This document shows, in pieces, positions 11,609 through 63,853 of a DNA stretch of 64,000 nucleotides; the first letter of the stretch is position 1; each line of letters begins with the position of its first letter. The translations under genes and the position numbers were made by a program. Source of the DNA: Lampris incognitus (Eukaryota > Chordata > Actinopteri > Lampriformes > Lampridae); NCBI RefSeq assembly GCF_029633865.1, contig NC_079219.1:19730665-19794664 (forward strand), read 5' to 3'. Under the pieces are notes generated by a model that worked only from the letters and a program-made list of their open reading frames with translations, did no database searches and was not told where the DNA came from.

Positions 11609-14600
11609 CTGCCGATAAAGGCGGGTAGGAGTGGGGGTTAGTTGCGTCAGAGGCCATTCTACATGTTCAGATGAAAATCTGTAATCTTGGACATTGACTC
11701 TTATGGATATCCTCTTGCCTTGCCAACAAAACTCCTCTTATTAGTTCAAGTTTTTAATGTTAGTCAGCTAAGTTTGAATGTACAAGGAATTTGACTTGGT
11801 GCAGTGCTCAGCATATACATAGAACAGAATGAACATAAACACAACAATCTGAATCAGCAGTAAAACACACTGGCGTAATAAGATTGTCACTAAGAATGTC
11901 TATAAGAGAATATCTGTGTTTGTATGACTATCTACAGTAAGAAGCACCAATGTTTATGATCCTTACTGGCAATAATTTTAGTTTTTTGTTTTGGCTCTTA
12001 TGGTGAGCTTGTGACCTAGAAATGTACTAAATGTGCTCTGAACAATCAATCAATGAGATAAGCATTGTTCCACGGGGGAAGCTCCACTCTCCCCTAATCT
12101 CTCTCCAGCTCCCGCGGCCACTGTCCGCATAAGGGAAATAGAACGAATTGAAGTCCTCTGTTGACCTCCAAAAAATGAAGAGTGACTTTTCCCTTCTTCA
12201 TATGAATGTTCACAGTCTGCCAAAAAACTATAATTCTGTATGCCTTTGTTTGGCCAACCTTGACTTCTCTTTTAAAGTAATAGGGCTACCTGAAACCTGG
12301 TTGACTAAAGACAACGCTGATTTGTATGAATTTAGCAACTATAAGCATATATATATAGATGCAGAGAAGATCAAATGGGTGGGGGTGCCTCCTTATATCG
12401 CAACCATCACCTGGTCTACAAAGAAAGATATGATCTTGAAAAGTATTTTACCCTTTCTGCTGAGGCTGTGCTTGTTGAAACCCGCACAACCATTATTCCA
12501 TGTATCCATAGACCGCCTAGCTCTAGTTTGTCTGTATTCAGTACTAATTTAGCAAATGTTCTTGATATTATTTTTTTCTTCTTTTTTGGATTCCCCCCCC
12601 CCCTTTTTTTTTCTCCCCAAATGTATCAGCCAATTACCCCACCCTTCCGAGCCGTCTCAGTCGCTGCTCCACCCCCTCCGCTGACCCAGGGAGGGTTGCA
12701 GACTAACACGTGCCTCCTCAGATAGATGTGGAGTCACTTCTTTTCACCTGACAGTGAGGAGTTTTGCCAGGGGGACATAGCACGTGGAAGGATCACGCTA
12801 TTCCCTCTAGTTCCCCCTCCCCCCTGAACAGGCACCCCGACTGACCAGAGGAGGCGCTAGTGCAGCAACCAGGACACATACCCACAACTGGCTTCCCACC
12901 CGCACACATGGCCAACTGTGTCTGTAGGGACGCCTGACCAAGCCAGAGGTAACATGGGGATTCAAACCGCCGATCCTCGTGTTGGTAGGTAATGGAATAG
13001 ACCGCTACGCTACCCAGACTCCTTGGTATCATCTCTAAAGAAAGGAAAACTGTTATCTAATTGGTGATTTCAATATCAATGTTGTTAAGTATGAGACTAA
13101 TAATTTATTTATTTAATTTATTAGTGTTCTTGATGTGTATGTGTGTGTGCGTGTGTGTGTGTGTATGTGTCTTGTGATTTTGACTGATTCATTGTACTGC
13201 TGTAACATGGGTGTTCATGGGATGCCCTTTGTCAGGTGCTGTGCTGAACTGTGTCTCCATCTTTTGCTATATCTAGAACTCTTGATAGATACAAATTGTG
13301 TATACCGCATTGCTGTAATTGTTTCCTGTAGTATGCTGCGTGGAGAATGCCATTTTTCAACCCCCTTGAGGGTTTTTGGGCAATTCTCCTTCAAATTCTG
13401 TTTCCAACTATATATTGTATCTTTTTTTATTATTATTATTTTTCATATGTGTAAATAAAGACTCAATCAATCAAATATCCTCTTGCATTCTCCAGTGGAC
13501 ATTGTGCACTTCGCTGGAGTCCGGCAATTATTTGAATGAGGTAACACATTGGCTGGTCAGTTTTTAGCTAGTTAAAGCTTTGCTATATCATTAACAATGC
13601 AATTTTTTTGAAACTTTAAAAATCATAATCATCTTAAGGTGCGGACATACGTTAAGCATCCACAGATAGCTACAAACTTATACCGGTTGCATGCATGTGA
13701 TTCCATTCATACTACAATTGAGGGTCCGCGTCGTTCTGACATTCCACACATGCGCATTTCCAAATCCACACTTCATTCCAGTTGGTAGTGGTAATGCACA
13801 GTAACACTGTTTGCCAACCGCTATTTCCACTTTTGACAGCAGGCATTTTCATCTCTCCCAAGTGTTTACACGATTTCTCGCCAGCATTTCAACACCATTT
13901 GGCTGTCTTTGTATTCTTTCATAGACAAATTACATAAATGTGGCTAACAGCAGATCTCGCATAACCTCTCTTCAAAACAAGATCCATTTTGTTATCTGGA
14001 GCGTGTGCAGTCGGTGTACTTGTTATGCGTACAGTCCACACAGTCCCAAATTTTGGGCTGCACACGGATGTCCACATAGGGGTCTGCACAGACCCTCACT
14101 GACATGGGCGGATGATGACATTTATGTCATGCGGACCAAAGCAGGCCCTCAGAAGTGGAAAGTATGAATTGGCCTTTATCAAGCTCTGATAAGTGCTACT
14201 TTCAAGTCCTTTTTGAATCCAGGGAGGGTTTACTGAGCATCAGGCTGATACGAAGATACGAAGAGGGGGAGAGCATTACTAATTCATTTTCAGCAGTCAA
14301 CATTTTTCTCAGCCAGGTGTGGCTTTAACACTAGTCTCAATGTAATATAAAAAATAAACGTGACTAATATAATGTGATATTTACTAGGGTGACAGTGAAC
14401 TAGATATTAGCAATTAGATGGCTTGTAACCAAAAGAACAGCCATTCAAATACACAGATTAAAAGTCTGGATAAAGAATGTGAGGAAGTGGCAATGTACAT
14501 CTGTGCAAGCGTGAAGTGCTTAAACAGTGCTTAAACAGTGTGTGTGTTCAGTTGAATTTGGTTTAGCCCCCCACCCCCACCCCCACCACCGATTTAGTTT

Positions 14601-17600
14601 TAGAAAGAAAAAGGTACCATCTTATTGTACTCCTCAAACAGCCTCTTCACTTCCTCGGACTGGGCCTCAGTCTGGCCCTGAGAGAGACAGAGAGACCAAC
14701 AAAGAAATGAATAAGATTTTTCAACAAACAAAACCTGAATAGAGTAAGGAAGAAATTTTGACTGAAGTAACCAATCGTTTTATCTACAGACAAAAACCTG
14801 ACCACAGGGTGAGCAAATGAAAGAGAGAGTGAGTGAGAAAGAGGGAGAGAAACAGAGGGAAGGAGAGAAACCTATACACTATAGATAGAAAGTGAGATAG
14901 ACAGTGTGAAAGAGAGAGAGCGAGAGACCTGCTCTTTGATGTGAATCTGTGACAGGCGCTGGAGCTTAGTGGCATGTTCTGGCACATCTGAGAACAACAG
15001 AAATACAATTAAATCAGTGGAACCAATACCCCCATACACAGATAAACACACAATCCATGTTAAAACAAGTGTCAACTGTAACGGATACACAAACACACAC
15101 AGCAGTCTTTCTCTGTCTTTACTTAGTGTTAACATAGCAACAAAACTTCTACCACAGTTTCTAGTTTAAAAAAAACTCCCAGACAAAATAATGCCTAGAA
15201 TTAAAAAATGTCCTATTGACATTTAGAATCAGAATTTTAATGACCAAGTATTTACAAGATTTGTTTAGCAGCTTGCCACAGAGAAAAAAAAAATGGATCA
15301 GAAGACAAACCCTGGAATGCCCCCTTAAAAATGACATAACTTCCTTTTTGACCCTACACTGGGTAGATATTTTACTTTCTGCCAAGAAGAGAGCCCACCT
15401 CTGATGTATTTGCTATCCAGAAGTGGCTGCAGCGTGCTAACCTGCTCCAGCAAAGCAGCCTGGGAGAGCAGGAATTCTTCCTCTATGGAAAACAAATGTA
15501 CAAAAACACGGTCAGCATCAGTCTGAACAGCATTACCCACCACTCATTTCTCCCATCATGCACGAGTGGATAAGCCAGTTATTTAATGGAGTGAGAAAGA
15601 ATGGAGACAATGTGCTGATTTCTCAGTTTCCTTCATAATAAACAATATGCTATGTATTTTTGTTGGTCAGCATACCTTGGACGGTGACAACAGTGACAGA
15701 ATAAGGACGGAGTATGACAGGCAACAACAGTTTGAAAGCTATTACTTAAATTTACAGTCGCTAAACCACTGAAACCAAAAAGGCCCCCCCATCAAACCAT
15801 TTCTTACCAGCAAGGATAAACTCGAGCTTCATGGCATTAGGGGCGGTGATGTGGTCAGTAAACTGGGGATCAAGGTACCTCAGCAGGTCCTCAACTGTAT
15901 CATAAGAAAAAAAGAATTAAATGAGACAAGTGACCACAAAATTACACTGCAACCCAATTTATCTTATTACAATTAGGTAGCATGCTTTACTGTAGCTTTT
16001 GGCAGGTTTATTTGCAAGTGTAACTGTGTGTTAGACACTAATGGTGCCTCTTCTTTTGTGTTATTCCTGTCTTTTATCCTTTTTTTATTAATCATTATAT
16101 TACTTTATTGCTCATTGCAATGCTGAAAGTCTGCTTACTGCCATGCATTGCAATTTCACTATGGGGATCAAATAAAGAACAGCTCACCTTAATAGAGTAA
16201 AAGTTTGTAATGGAGGAGGGGTTGGGACTTTCTGAAATAAAACTGGGATTATGAATGCACAATTATGCTTGAAACAATGCCTTCAGATGTGTTTGATATT
16301 GTGGTTGTTTGTTAATCACCAATACGATTTGTAATGGTTTGAGGAACAAAATTATTTTACTGCACTTTTATAGGCTGTCGTTAAATTGTCCTTGAAGAAG
16401 GCACTTTATTCCCTTCACCTATCCAATGGGAGTTGCACAGTAACCAAGAATAAAAGAACAATTATTGTACTGCACGGCTCAAAAGCACAAATTATTTGTG
16501 ACTGGATTAATGTGGAACAGGGTGGTATTAGAGGGAGCATACTTGCTCAGCACATCTTCCCTTGGTATTCAAAGACATTATTTTTTAGTGTCACAAGACT
16601 TCTTTCTTGGATGATGATGTATATTGATTAGTGTAAAACTCACTCTTCTTGTGAAGGATTTTTACACGTTCCCTCTTGTTAGCTGTGTTGGCCAAAGCTG
16701 CTTGAATCCTAGCCAGGGACTCTGAAAACTGCAAGGCCAGGGGTAGAAAAAAAGGGAAGTTAGGAAACATTCTAGGTGTCAACATGAGCATTTTCATATT
16801 GTTAAGACAAATACATCCTCTCAACCTGAACAGCCCCAAGCATGTCATTTGAAACTTCATGGATAGTGATTTTCACACATGTGATCTAGTAGTATGGGTA
16901 ACTCCGAGTACTCCCAAGTGGTCACCAAGCAAAATTAGGAGTATTCTCTTTTCACTGTAAATGATCCTGAGTTAAGAACGTTCAAAAATGCCAATCATAC
17001 TCATCATACGGAATCAAGAAAAAGATCCCCACTGGAAGTCTAATAAATAATCTTCTCAACTGAGAGTCCATAGCCTGACACATCAATTTGTGGGTCTGTG
17101 ACTTGAGGACATTTGAAAGCCCTAGTTCTATCAAAACGATTTCAGTAAAACTGTATGGTGGAACTTTGTCAATAAAGACATTGGCTGATTTCCAGTAATT
17201 TGTACAGTGTTTATTTATTCATGCATAATAAATAAAGAGAACTCGAAAAAGGCGATAGCGAACATGAACGTTGGATGCAAACCGACATGAAACTCCAGAA
17301 GAACAAGAAATGTTGACTTAAGAAGTGAAGAAGATGATATGATGGAGATGAAGACGACGACACAGAAAAGGCATCCTGGTAGTCTGATCCATTTCTCTGC
17401 CACTTAATGAGGCAGAGAAATGGATCTGGGTGTGTCTGACATTCTTGTGTAAGAAGTGGGGTTGTTGTGAAGCGTCCAGTGTGTCGGTGTAGTGTTCTGT
17501 GCCTGTCACGTCTCACTCTCAACCTTCACCGCTGCCTAGCAGAAATGCGAACAGGAGAGCCGAGCACATAAGTCTCTCCCCGCCAGTACATAGCCTCTCC

Positions 17601-18685
17601 AACAGCAAGCCCTACGTAGTGCGTCCTCGTGGCGACACATTGTAACTGGGTACACCTTGACCCTGGCTGATCTACAAGGGACTCGGAGGAGGTCTGGCCC
17701 CTGGACGTGCGGTACGCAGGCCCACCGGTGTGTGGATATTCCCTAATGCCCACGAACCAGCCCCCAGCTATGGGTTAAATAGTGCCACTGCCTAGTGGAT
17801 ACCTCGGGAGAGGAACAGGCTACGGGAGTAAACCCCTACAGAAAATCAACGTCTACAGTGCTGTTGTTTTTTTTGTTTTTCTTGCCCTTTTGTATGTCTG
17901 TGTTATGTTTATCTGTTGTCTTGTTTCACCCCGTTTATTGTAAAGCGACTTTGAGTGTTAGAAAAGCGCTATATAAGTTTTGTTTATTTATTAAAGAGGT
18001 CCTTATACCCTTAGTAACGTATTGTTTCTAAGTAACTGCTGTTAGTGAAGATAATTACCCTTCTGAGATTAAAATGTAACCCAACACAAGGATTGCCTTT
18101 CGGCTTAAACAATTTCCACCGTTCACATGCACGTCTGCTTATCACGAGTGTTGTACTCGTCACCCCTCGCTGGCCTATCACACACAGCAACGGCTATCTT
18201 TATATCGCAGACATATCACTTATGACACATATTTTCAAAGCTAGCATCATGCCACGAAAGCTTTGATTGCATTGATACTCTCCTGAGAAGAGACATCCCA
18301 TGCAGCTAACGTTTAATGGCTCGTTGATACTCTAAAAAGAACATTTGGCCGCTGGTATCCAATGAAACTGAAATGAACACCCATCACGACTTTAAATGTT
18401 TTCTAACCACTTAGCTGGGAAATAAATGCTATATTGCTAACGTTAACTGGACAGTTACTGAGTGGTGCACAATACAATAAGGGCGTTCACTGACAGCCCA
18501 GGTTTAGCTTTGCCTGGCTATTAGCTTGCTTTCTTGGGCTGGTGAAGTGTTCCCGGCACATTTCTACGAGGTAATATACAAACCTTAACAGGTTTTCCAA
18601 CTCCGTTTCTCCGTTCACCGTACATTCGATTCTCCAGCGCCCGAATACGCATTTCAAGACGATCCATTTCGGTGTTTTTATCCAT
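11522..18685 (-). CDS. dctn3: dctn3, dynactin subunit 3 (p22/p24), complete in seven exons
   Basis: Dynactin subunit 3 is a small coiled-coil protein of the dynactin shoulder/sidearm, the complex that links dynein to cargo. The coding exons, from the start, are 18584-18685, 16644-16728, 15808-15894, 15399-15482, 14929-14987, 14618-14677 and 11522-11608. They sum to 564 bp (187 residues plus stop), against 186 in human. All junctions are GT-AG and all phases agree. Diagnostic segments are KRERVKILHKKIEDLLRYLD, LEFILAEEEFLLSQAALLEQ, VPEHATKLQRLSQIHIKEQ and LLSKQFTQWDENLRKLEE. The ATG at 18685 opens the short N-terminal coiled coil (MDKNTEMDRLEMRIRALENR). The start lies 914 bp from the atg5 start, on the opposite strand. 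The last intron (11609-14617) is enlarged by a LINE and SINE. I see no frameshift or lost exon. Confidence 0.96.
12140..13460 (+). pseudogene. LINE fragment: apurinic-like endonuclease domain and 3' UTR
   Basis: The frame beginning at 12148 encodes LLHMNVHSLPKNYNSVCLCL and VIGLPETWLTKDNADLY, the start of a LINE AP endonuclease domain (the N and E active-site motifs). After a SINE at 12572-13021 the same domain resumes with the SKERKTCYLIGDFNI block near 13030-13075. An AT-rich 3' UTR ends at AATAAAGACTCAATCAATCA near 13454. Frameshifts break the frame, and the RT domain is deleted. The family is probably L2/Rex-like; that assignment is tentative. Confidence 0.8.
12572..13021 (-). mobile_element. 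tRNA-derived SINE (family A), copy 1, inserted in the LINE
   Basis: Reversed copy of the roughly 430 bp SINE. Its 3' T-rich side is at 12572 and its tRNA-like head (CTACGCTACCCAGACTCC complement) near 13005-13021. Flanking CTTGATATTAT (12561-12571) and CTTGGTATCAT (13022-13032) match at 9 of 11 positions. Joining the LINE across this duplication restores continuity of the endonuclease domain. Confidence 0.88.
14618..14677 (-). CDS. dctn3: dctn3 coding exon 6
   Basis: 60 bp, 20 codons in phase 0, encoding GQTEAQSEEVKRLFEEYNKM. The acceptor is CTCTCTCAG and the donor GTACCT. It aligns with the EITEESKALLEEYNKTT segment of human DCTN3. Confidence 0.93.
14678..14928 (-). other. dctn3 intron 5, purine-rich low complexity
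   Basis: Dominated by GA-rich imperfect repeats (14821-14928). Nothing coding was seen. Confidence 0.7.
14929..14987 (-). CDS. dctn3: dctn3 coding exon 5
   Basis: 59 bp between TTCTCAG and GTCTCT. It encodes DVPEHATKLQRLSQIHIKEQ. (GA)-rich low-complexity intron sequence lies immediately downstream on the minus strand (14821-14928). Confidence 0.95.
14988..15398 (-). other. dctn3 intron 4 with a LINE tail fragment
   Basis: 15226-15270 (AGAATCAGAATTTTAATGAC...) resembles the tail of an L2-type LINE in reverse. The rest is AT-rich unique sequence. Confidence 0.45.
15399..15482 (-). CDS. dctn3: dctn3 coding exon 4
   Basis: 84 bp after CCATAG. It encodes EEEFLLSQAALLEQVSTLQ and PLLDSKYIR, and ends with one base of the next Asp codon before GTGGGC. 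It matches the QFILSQVALLEQVNALVPML region of human DCTN3. Confidence 0.95.
15808..15894 (-). CDS. dctn3: dctn3 coding exon 3
   Basis: 87 bp between a GATACAG acceptor and a GTAAGA donor. It encodes EDLLRYLDPQFTDHITAPNA and MKLEFILA, and supplies the first base of the following Glu codon. Confidence 0.95.
15895..16643 (-). other. dctn3 intron 2
   Basis: Around 16140-16185 the block TTTCACTATGGGGATCAAATAAAG looks like a LINE 3' tail (plus orientation). Nothing else was recognised. Confidence 0.45.
16644..16728 (-). CDS. dctn3: dctn3 coding exon 2
   Basis: 85 bp after a CTTGCAG acceptor. It encodes FSESLARIQAALANTANKRE and then RVKILHKK, and ends with one base of the Ile codon before GTGAGT. 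Human DCTN3 has the near-identical SSKRERVKILYKKIEDL here. Confidence 0.95.
16729..18583 (-). other. dctn3 intron 1 (1.9 kb), with a LINE 3' end
   Basis: 17850-17998 carries GTAAAGCGACTTTGAGTG followed by AGAAAAGCGCTATATAAG, a 3'-UTR ending often seen in fish L2/CR1-type LINEs (plus orientation). The GC-rich block 17530-17830 just before it is unassigned. An AT-rich unique stretch fills the rest. Confidence 0.5.
18584..18685 (-). CDS. dctn3: dctn3 coding exon 1
   Basis: 34 codons, residues 1-34, ending ...GVGKPVK in phase 0 before a GTTTGT donor. It is heptad-like and rich in Arg, Glu and Leu, consistent with the N-terminal coiled coil of the family. Confidence 0.9.
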
Positions 18686-58069
<39,384 letters not shown>

Positions 58070-60999
58070 TACCACGGCCATCTCCCCTACGTCCACCACA
58101 GCCGCCTCGAGGTTAGACTGCTTTACCTTCTCTAGAGACGGGAGGGGACAAAAGTCACTTCAGGAGTGGGTTCTGACATCAGCAGATGATGTCATAAAAG
58201 AGGGATGGCATCCAGGAAACCTGTCCCTGAGACGGAGATGCCCCCCCCACCCCCGCCGTGAACGTCTCGCTTTCTCTCCACATGCCTCTTCTTTGTTCTC
58301 TCTCTGTTTGACGTCCTCCTTCCTTGGGGAGGAGTGAGGGAGAAACCCTGACAACACACTGACCAGAGGGAATAGCTCCTCTTGCCCCCCTGTACCTCCT
58401 TGCCGCCACCACCTCCTCTCCTCTCCTTTCTCTACAGCCCCCCTCTCTCCATGCCTCTTCTAGTCCAGCATCCCACCTCTCCTCCTCTACTTCTTCTATC
58501 TTTTTCATCCCTCCTCACCCCCCCTCCCTTCCTCTTTTCTCTCTCTCTCCCTCCCACTCCCTCCCCTCTTCCGGCAGGGTCAGGAATCATGTTTTTTTCC
58601 AGTTGGCTGCCTTAGTTGCACGCACATAATGAGCATCATCATCGCTTGACAATTTGGTGACTTGACCTCTGTGGGTTACTGGGACACTGCATCCGGGAGA
58701 AAAATCCCAGTATCTCTATAAAGTCCTTACCTGCAGAGGGAAACCTGTTCTTTTTTTCTTTTTTCTTTTTTTTTTGTGTGTTGTTTTGTTTTTTCTGAAT
58801 TATGGTTTCTTTCCCCCTAACTGACACCAGGTGAAACATTATTGCCATTTTGCAATGCCTTTTTAACAGTCTTGACTCAGTCCAATTGTCTAGCACTGTT
58901 CCTACTTTGAGGACTAGATTCGCATCCCAAAGCCAGGCCCGGTTACCATGGTGCAAGTTTAAGAAGCTGGAGGCTGTGATGAAGTGGCTGGAGTCATTTA
59001 CGGTGCATTTTCTGTGGGCTGGCCTGGTCCCATCCATGCTGACCTGAACCCGGGTCTGGTTTTGATTCGCTGTGAAATTAGTCTGCTCTAATAGGATGTA
59101 GGAGTTCAGTGTCTGTTCAAGGCACAGGAAAGGAATTTTTTTTTAAAGGTGTCAGAGTCACTTTTCTTTTTGTCTCCATTGCTGCAACTTGCCTTGTGTG
59201 AATGTGTTTCCCTATACCGTAGGTTCAGCGGCCTGGGGTGGCTGAGCGGTCTGGCAAATTCATTTGTGGTTCAACTGACAGAATGTGCTTAGCTTTAAAA
59301 CTAAACATTTGGTCCAGCATTACTGGGGGGGGGGGGATTCTGACATCTATTAACATGTTGACGTCTTTTGTTGGGTTTTTGAAATGTTTTAATGAATCAT
59401 CTTCAGTTTATTTTTTGTTTTTTTGATTAAGTGCAACACATTTATTTCCTTTCTGGGGGGTGTGGGGCCACTTAACAGGCAACAGGGTGTGTGTGTGTGC
59501 AACTATTACTAAGAAGGGCATCGGCTGCTTCCAGAGCAAAGTAGAGAACAACAAAAATGAAAGTGAGATAACTTTTCACTTCACTTTAAACCACACCTGA
59601 GCATTTTTATCTAAAGCGGTAAATCCTGGTTGTTTTTGTCATTTCTTGTGCCCACAGTTTGTTGATGACTAATATTGGTTTTGTTTGGAGGGCTGAATTC
59701 TGTTACTGCACTTTTAATTGATAATGATCAGTAATCCATATTTCTGAACCGATGAACTGACATTCTGACACAGACCCGTGCAACTGCTGCAAAATTCAGA
59801 TCTGCCAACAGCACAGAAACCCAAGCATCTTAACTGTAGGGCCGCAGTGGAGATGTGTGACAGCACGGGATGGATTGTGACCCGTCATTTGTCGTTCATC
59901 GTTGCTGAGCGGCACTGTTCAGTGAACAGGCACCAGACACCCTTTTCAGTTTTTAAGAAACCAGCCCCCAGCCGCTTATTTGTAAGATCTGACCATGCTG
60001 CCTGGGTTTCTCTCCAGCCAGTTAGCCCGGTTTATGCCCAGGGTTTTTAATGTGTCTCGCCATAAAGGACACGCTGGCAAATCAGATGTATTTTTACGGT
60101 TAAAGACGGAAATCACTGGCTACATCATTGGGATTTATCGAGATCACAAGATGGAAATCAGCAAATGAAGTCCACCTTGTGCCTCCGTACCGCCTCTCTG
60201 TTAGGTAATATAGATGACTGTGTGAAGATCACGTTCCCTTCTCCATCGAGAGAAACGAGTGGCATCTACCTGCCACTCATTTAGGTAACCATCCACTGTC
60301 GGGGGGGCCATATTTTTAAAAAAAACCCTCCCTTGGTGCAGTAGTGGAAACGGCTGGTGTGTTTAACGAACAGGGACGATGACCAAGCGAGATTTTAAAG
60401 TCCTCTTCTAAAACTCCTGTGAGCTGCAAAAATGGTGAAAGTTGTTGGTGTGTTGTCCTGCCAGCCTCCTTTTGGCAGGTAACCCGCCATTTAGAGATTT
60501 TATGATCTGTTTTAAACTCCCTTAGTCAAGTAAAGTGTATGCTGAGTTTTAGGGATGGAGCAGCCACTGTAGCCCGTAGACATTTAGACAAAAAGAGGTT
60601 ATCTTCTGCCATGATACCCCCCACCACCACCACCACCACCTCCAGCTCACGCATTCATCGTATGAATCAACTCTGTTGTAATTATCCTCCTCTTTCTTTC
60701 ATTTTCTTTATTTTTCTCCTGTCGTTTACTGCCAGCATGCTCCCTCCCTCTCTCTCATCTCCCCTAACTAATTATCTGTTGGTATTCCTCCTGTAGCTAA
60801 TGAGACCACTAAACTACCCTGACAGACAGGCCCTGGGCTGACGAGCCCACTCCCACCCCACCCTCATGCCCCCGTGTGTGGAAGTGTATGCGAGTGCACG
60901 CGTGTGTGTTGTGGTATGTTCACATGTGTGTAAGTGAGCCTGGCTTTCCAAAGTGAGACAGTAAGGGATGTGTGGGAGACTCAGTGTGTGTCACTCTAT

Positions 61000-61006
<7 letters not shown>

Positions 61007-61030
<24 letters not shown>
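61007..61030. repeat. (GT)12 microsatellite
   Basis: Short pure GT run, the first of three GT tracts within 300 bp. Confidence 0.95.
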
Positions 61031-61065
61031 ACCTAATTACAGACATCATTTATTGCCCCCTGCAG

Positions 61066-61067
<2 letters not shown>

Positions 61068-61163
<96 letters not shown>
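61068..61163. repeat. (GT)48 microsatellite
   Basis: 96 bp of uninterrupted GT. Confidence 0.98.
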
Positions 61164-61164
<1 letters not shown>

Positions 61165-61245
61165 CGTACATAGGCATCCGGTGGAAGCATGTCTGTCTTC
61201 TCCTAAACTCATGTCACAGAGCCAGCCCTGTAATTTAGAGTGAAT

Positions 61246-61308
61246 GTGTGTGTGTGTGTGTGTGTTTCTGTGTGTCTGTGTGTGTGTGTCTGTGTGTGTG
61301 TGTGTGTG
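61246..61308. repeat. (GT)n with CT interruptions
   Basis: An interrupted GT tract followed by GAGAGA, probably an older relative of the run at 61068. Confidence 0.95.
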
Positions 61309-63184
61309 ATAGAGAGAGAGACACAGACGGAGACACAGAGATGGAGAGAGGAGTGATGTCACCCATTTCACATGATCACGCCAGGCTTCATCACCACTGC
61401 TGTATCTGCCAAGCATGATGGGACATCGGGTTTACAATGTTGAGTCAGGACCCGGGACCGTCGTGGTGTGCTGTGGTGTTTGTGTTTGTGTGTACACACG
61501 TTGTGTGCATGATGTGTATGGTAACACATTCCAGCCTGAGACATGTTGATGAAGCGCCTTCATCTCTTTGACACACCTGTTTAATGGGATTTCCCCTAAG
61601 CTGCTTCAGATGCTTCCTTTTGTTAAAAAAAAACAGAGGAGAGGTCAGGACCAGAGCGAGACGGAGAGATAACACACGAAGAAGACCAAACCAACTCTCT
61701 TTGTGTCTACCAGCGAAAGAAATGGTTAGAAAGACCACCACGTGATGGCTGCTTAGTTGACCGGCTGATAGACTGATATAAACAGCTACAGCCCAACATT
61801 TACCAGCAAGTGGGACGGAAACATTCATGTAGAATAAGATATATTTTAATTAGCTTTTAGTTTGTACTGACAAAAAAAAAAGGTTCTTGGCTGACTTCTG
61901 ATAACACCTACAAACCTACTAATACTATGGACTGCTACCTGTTATTACCCCCGGTGCAGACTCATACCATTACTTCACAGTTAGTGGAACAACACGTGAT
62001 TGTGACGCAATCACATTTTTTACTTTCATGAGCTCCAACATCCCGCTCTGTGTGTTAAATGGTCAGAACTTCAGATTCCTGTCGTTAGCAGTCATGTAAA
62101 CGTGGGTTTTGCATGCGTGCACACATTTAAAGTTGAAAAACTGTGCATGGCCTATCCAGCAGAGACGTTGTTACGCTATGGGTGCATAGTTTTGGACATT
62201 GACTGGTTCACGGTCATATTAAGATGGACCGTCTGGTGTTAAATCACTTCAGATGGCCATTTCAAATGGATTTGTTTCAATTCTGTTGCCTAGGACAAAG
62301 TATCGTCAGAAAATACGACTACGCTATCTGCATTTAATGGTCGATCTCCCATATAACGTCCCTCACTATCCAGAGTGGGGCTACACATCCACAATATGTC
62401 CAGTTGTCATTGGTTGTGTGTCCATTGTGTAGTTGCAGCTATGTTTGTTAGTAAGTGCTGACGCAGTAGTATTGTGTAAGTATCGATACAGGTTAATGGG
62501 TTGTAGAAGTGTTACCGCGACTTGTTTGTGTCTCCATACAGACTCCAAACACACCAGTCACTGAGCCAGTAATAACTTTTAACTGCCCACTGATTCACAC
62601 CAGATTCCGCGAAACCTCGCTCTCGCTCTCTCTCTCTCTCCCTCTCTTTGTCTCTGTCTCTTGCTATCTTGAACTCCTCCCCTCTCTCTTTCGCTCACTC
62701 GCTCGTATGCTGTTTTCCCTCGCGCTTCCCATCGCTCTCTCTGACACACACACATACACACACACACACTTACCATCAACAGCAAACTATGCCCTGAAAC
62801 TATGGCCAATCCCCTACTGTCCTGCTTAATTCCGCGAAACTACGCTGTCTCTCTCGCATCACACACACACTATTGTGCATACACTAGTACTTATACATGC
62901 ACTCGTTGCAGTCACACACACATTAAAACAGGGTTGTTTGTTTCTGGTGTTGTCCAGATGATGGCAGTTTTTGTTGGGGGGGGGGGCTAGTATCAGACAG
63001 CAGAGGAGAGAAGAAGCACAATTAGCACATGAGAGTGATTAGTGATGCAAAGGAAGATATGAGTGTATCGCCCAAACCAAGAATGACACAAACACACAAT
63101 ATCCAGAGAGCGGGAAGAGAGAGAGGGCAGACTCCATAGTCTACTGCACACACACACACAACACACTTGGACAGAGAGGTAGGT

Positions 63185-63207
63185 GTGTGTGTGTGTGTGT
63201 GTGTGTA
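63185..63207. repeat. (GT)11 microsatellite
   Basis: Short pure GT run, with a CA run about 35 bp upstream on the same strand. Confidence 0.93.
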
Positions 63208-63467
63208 TAGGGTTTACTAACATAAACAGGATGACGCCAGAGGGAAGAAAACAAAATATGTAACAAATTTTGCAACTTGACAAGGGGTAAAGGTGGCCGA
63301 GCAACAGACAGGCACATATAACATGGTCGCATCGTTGTCCAGATGGACTTGTTTACAAGTACTGCAGTGCAGCATCAGTTGTCTCCCCGACACCCACCGA
63401 TTTACCAGTAAGCTGACGATTTTAACTTGACTTCTGCTGCTTGGGCCGTTTGGCGGCCATCTTCTTG

Positions 63468-63475
63468 TGACGTCA
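63468..63475. promoter_or_regulatory. Perfect CRE palindrome TGACGTCA
   Basis: The full CREB/ATF site, in a CpG-containing, repeat-free stretch (63400-63620). On the minus strand it stands 9 bases before an ATGGCCGCC with good start context, although that frame closes after 12 codons. Binding is unproven. Confidence 0.4.
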
Positions 63476-63853
63476 TCGACCCGACTGTCCCCGATATGAA
63501 GCGGGCCCTCTCGTCAAGCGAATCCCGTTTGGATTTGGAAAGCGTCCAACACGTGCACCTAGAAAGTCGCCGCACCTGTCGAATGTTACCTGGTGTTGTG
63601 TTGTTTTTGTAAGACGTCTGACGTGTTGAGATCGGAAGGCTTGTTTTTTTCAGGGCGCACATTGGAAAAAGTGTGGGTCTGTTTTTTCTTACCACAACTA
63701 ATCACTGTGTTTTTCTGGTTTTTGCCTAATCAGCTTTAATTGGTGGCTTTGTTTTCTTTCTCTGGTTTCCCCCCCCCCTCCATTGTTACCATGATTTTTA
63801 CTTCCTTACAAATCTGTAAAAATGTTTCTTTTTTCTGTGTCGCATCAACATTT

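Larger units (their letters stand above)
11609..14617 (-). other. dctn3 intron 6 (3.0 kb), containing a LINE and a SINE
   Basis: This is by far the longest dctn3 intron. It is lengthened by the LINE fragment 12140-13460, itself split by the SINE at 12572-13021. About 13470-14520 has no recognisable feature. Confidence 0.8.

Noticed and set aside
58179-58615. Frames of 77-109 codons on both strands after the atg5 stop
   Set aside because: The sequence is C/T-rich low complexity typical of a 3' UTR, and open frames on both strands reflect that composition.
60934-61416. Frames of 79-127 codons on both strands
   Set aside because: Produced by the GT tracts at 61007-61308.
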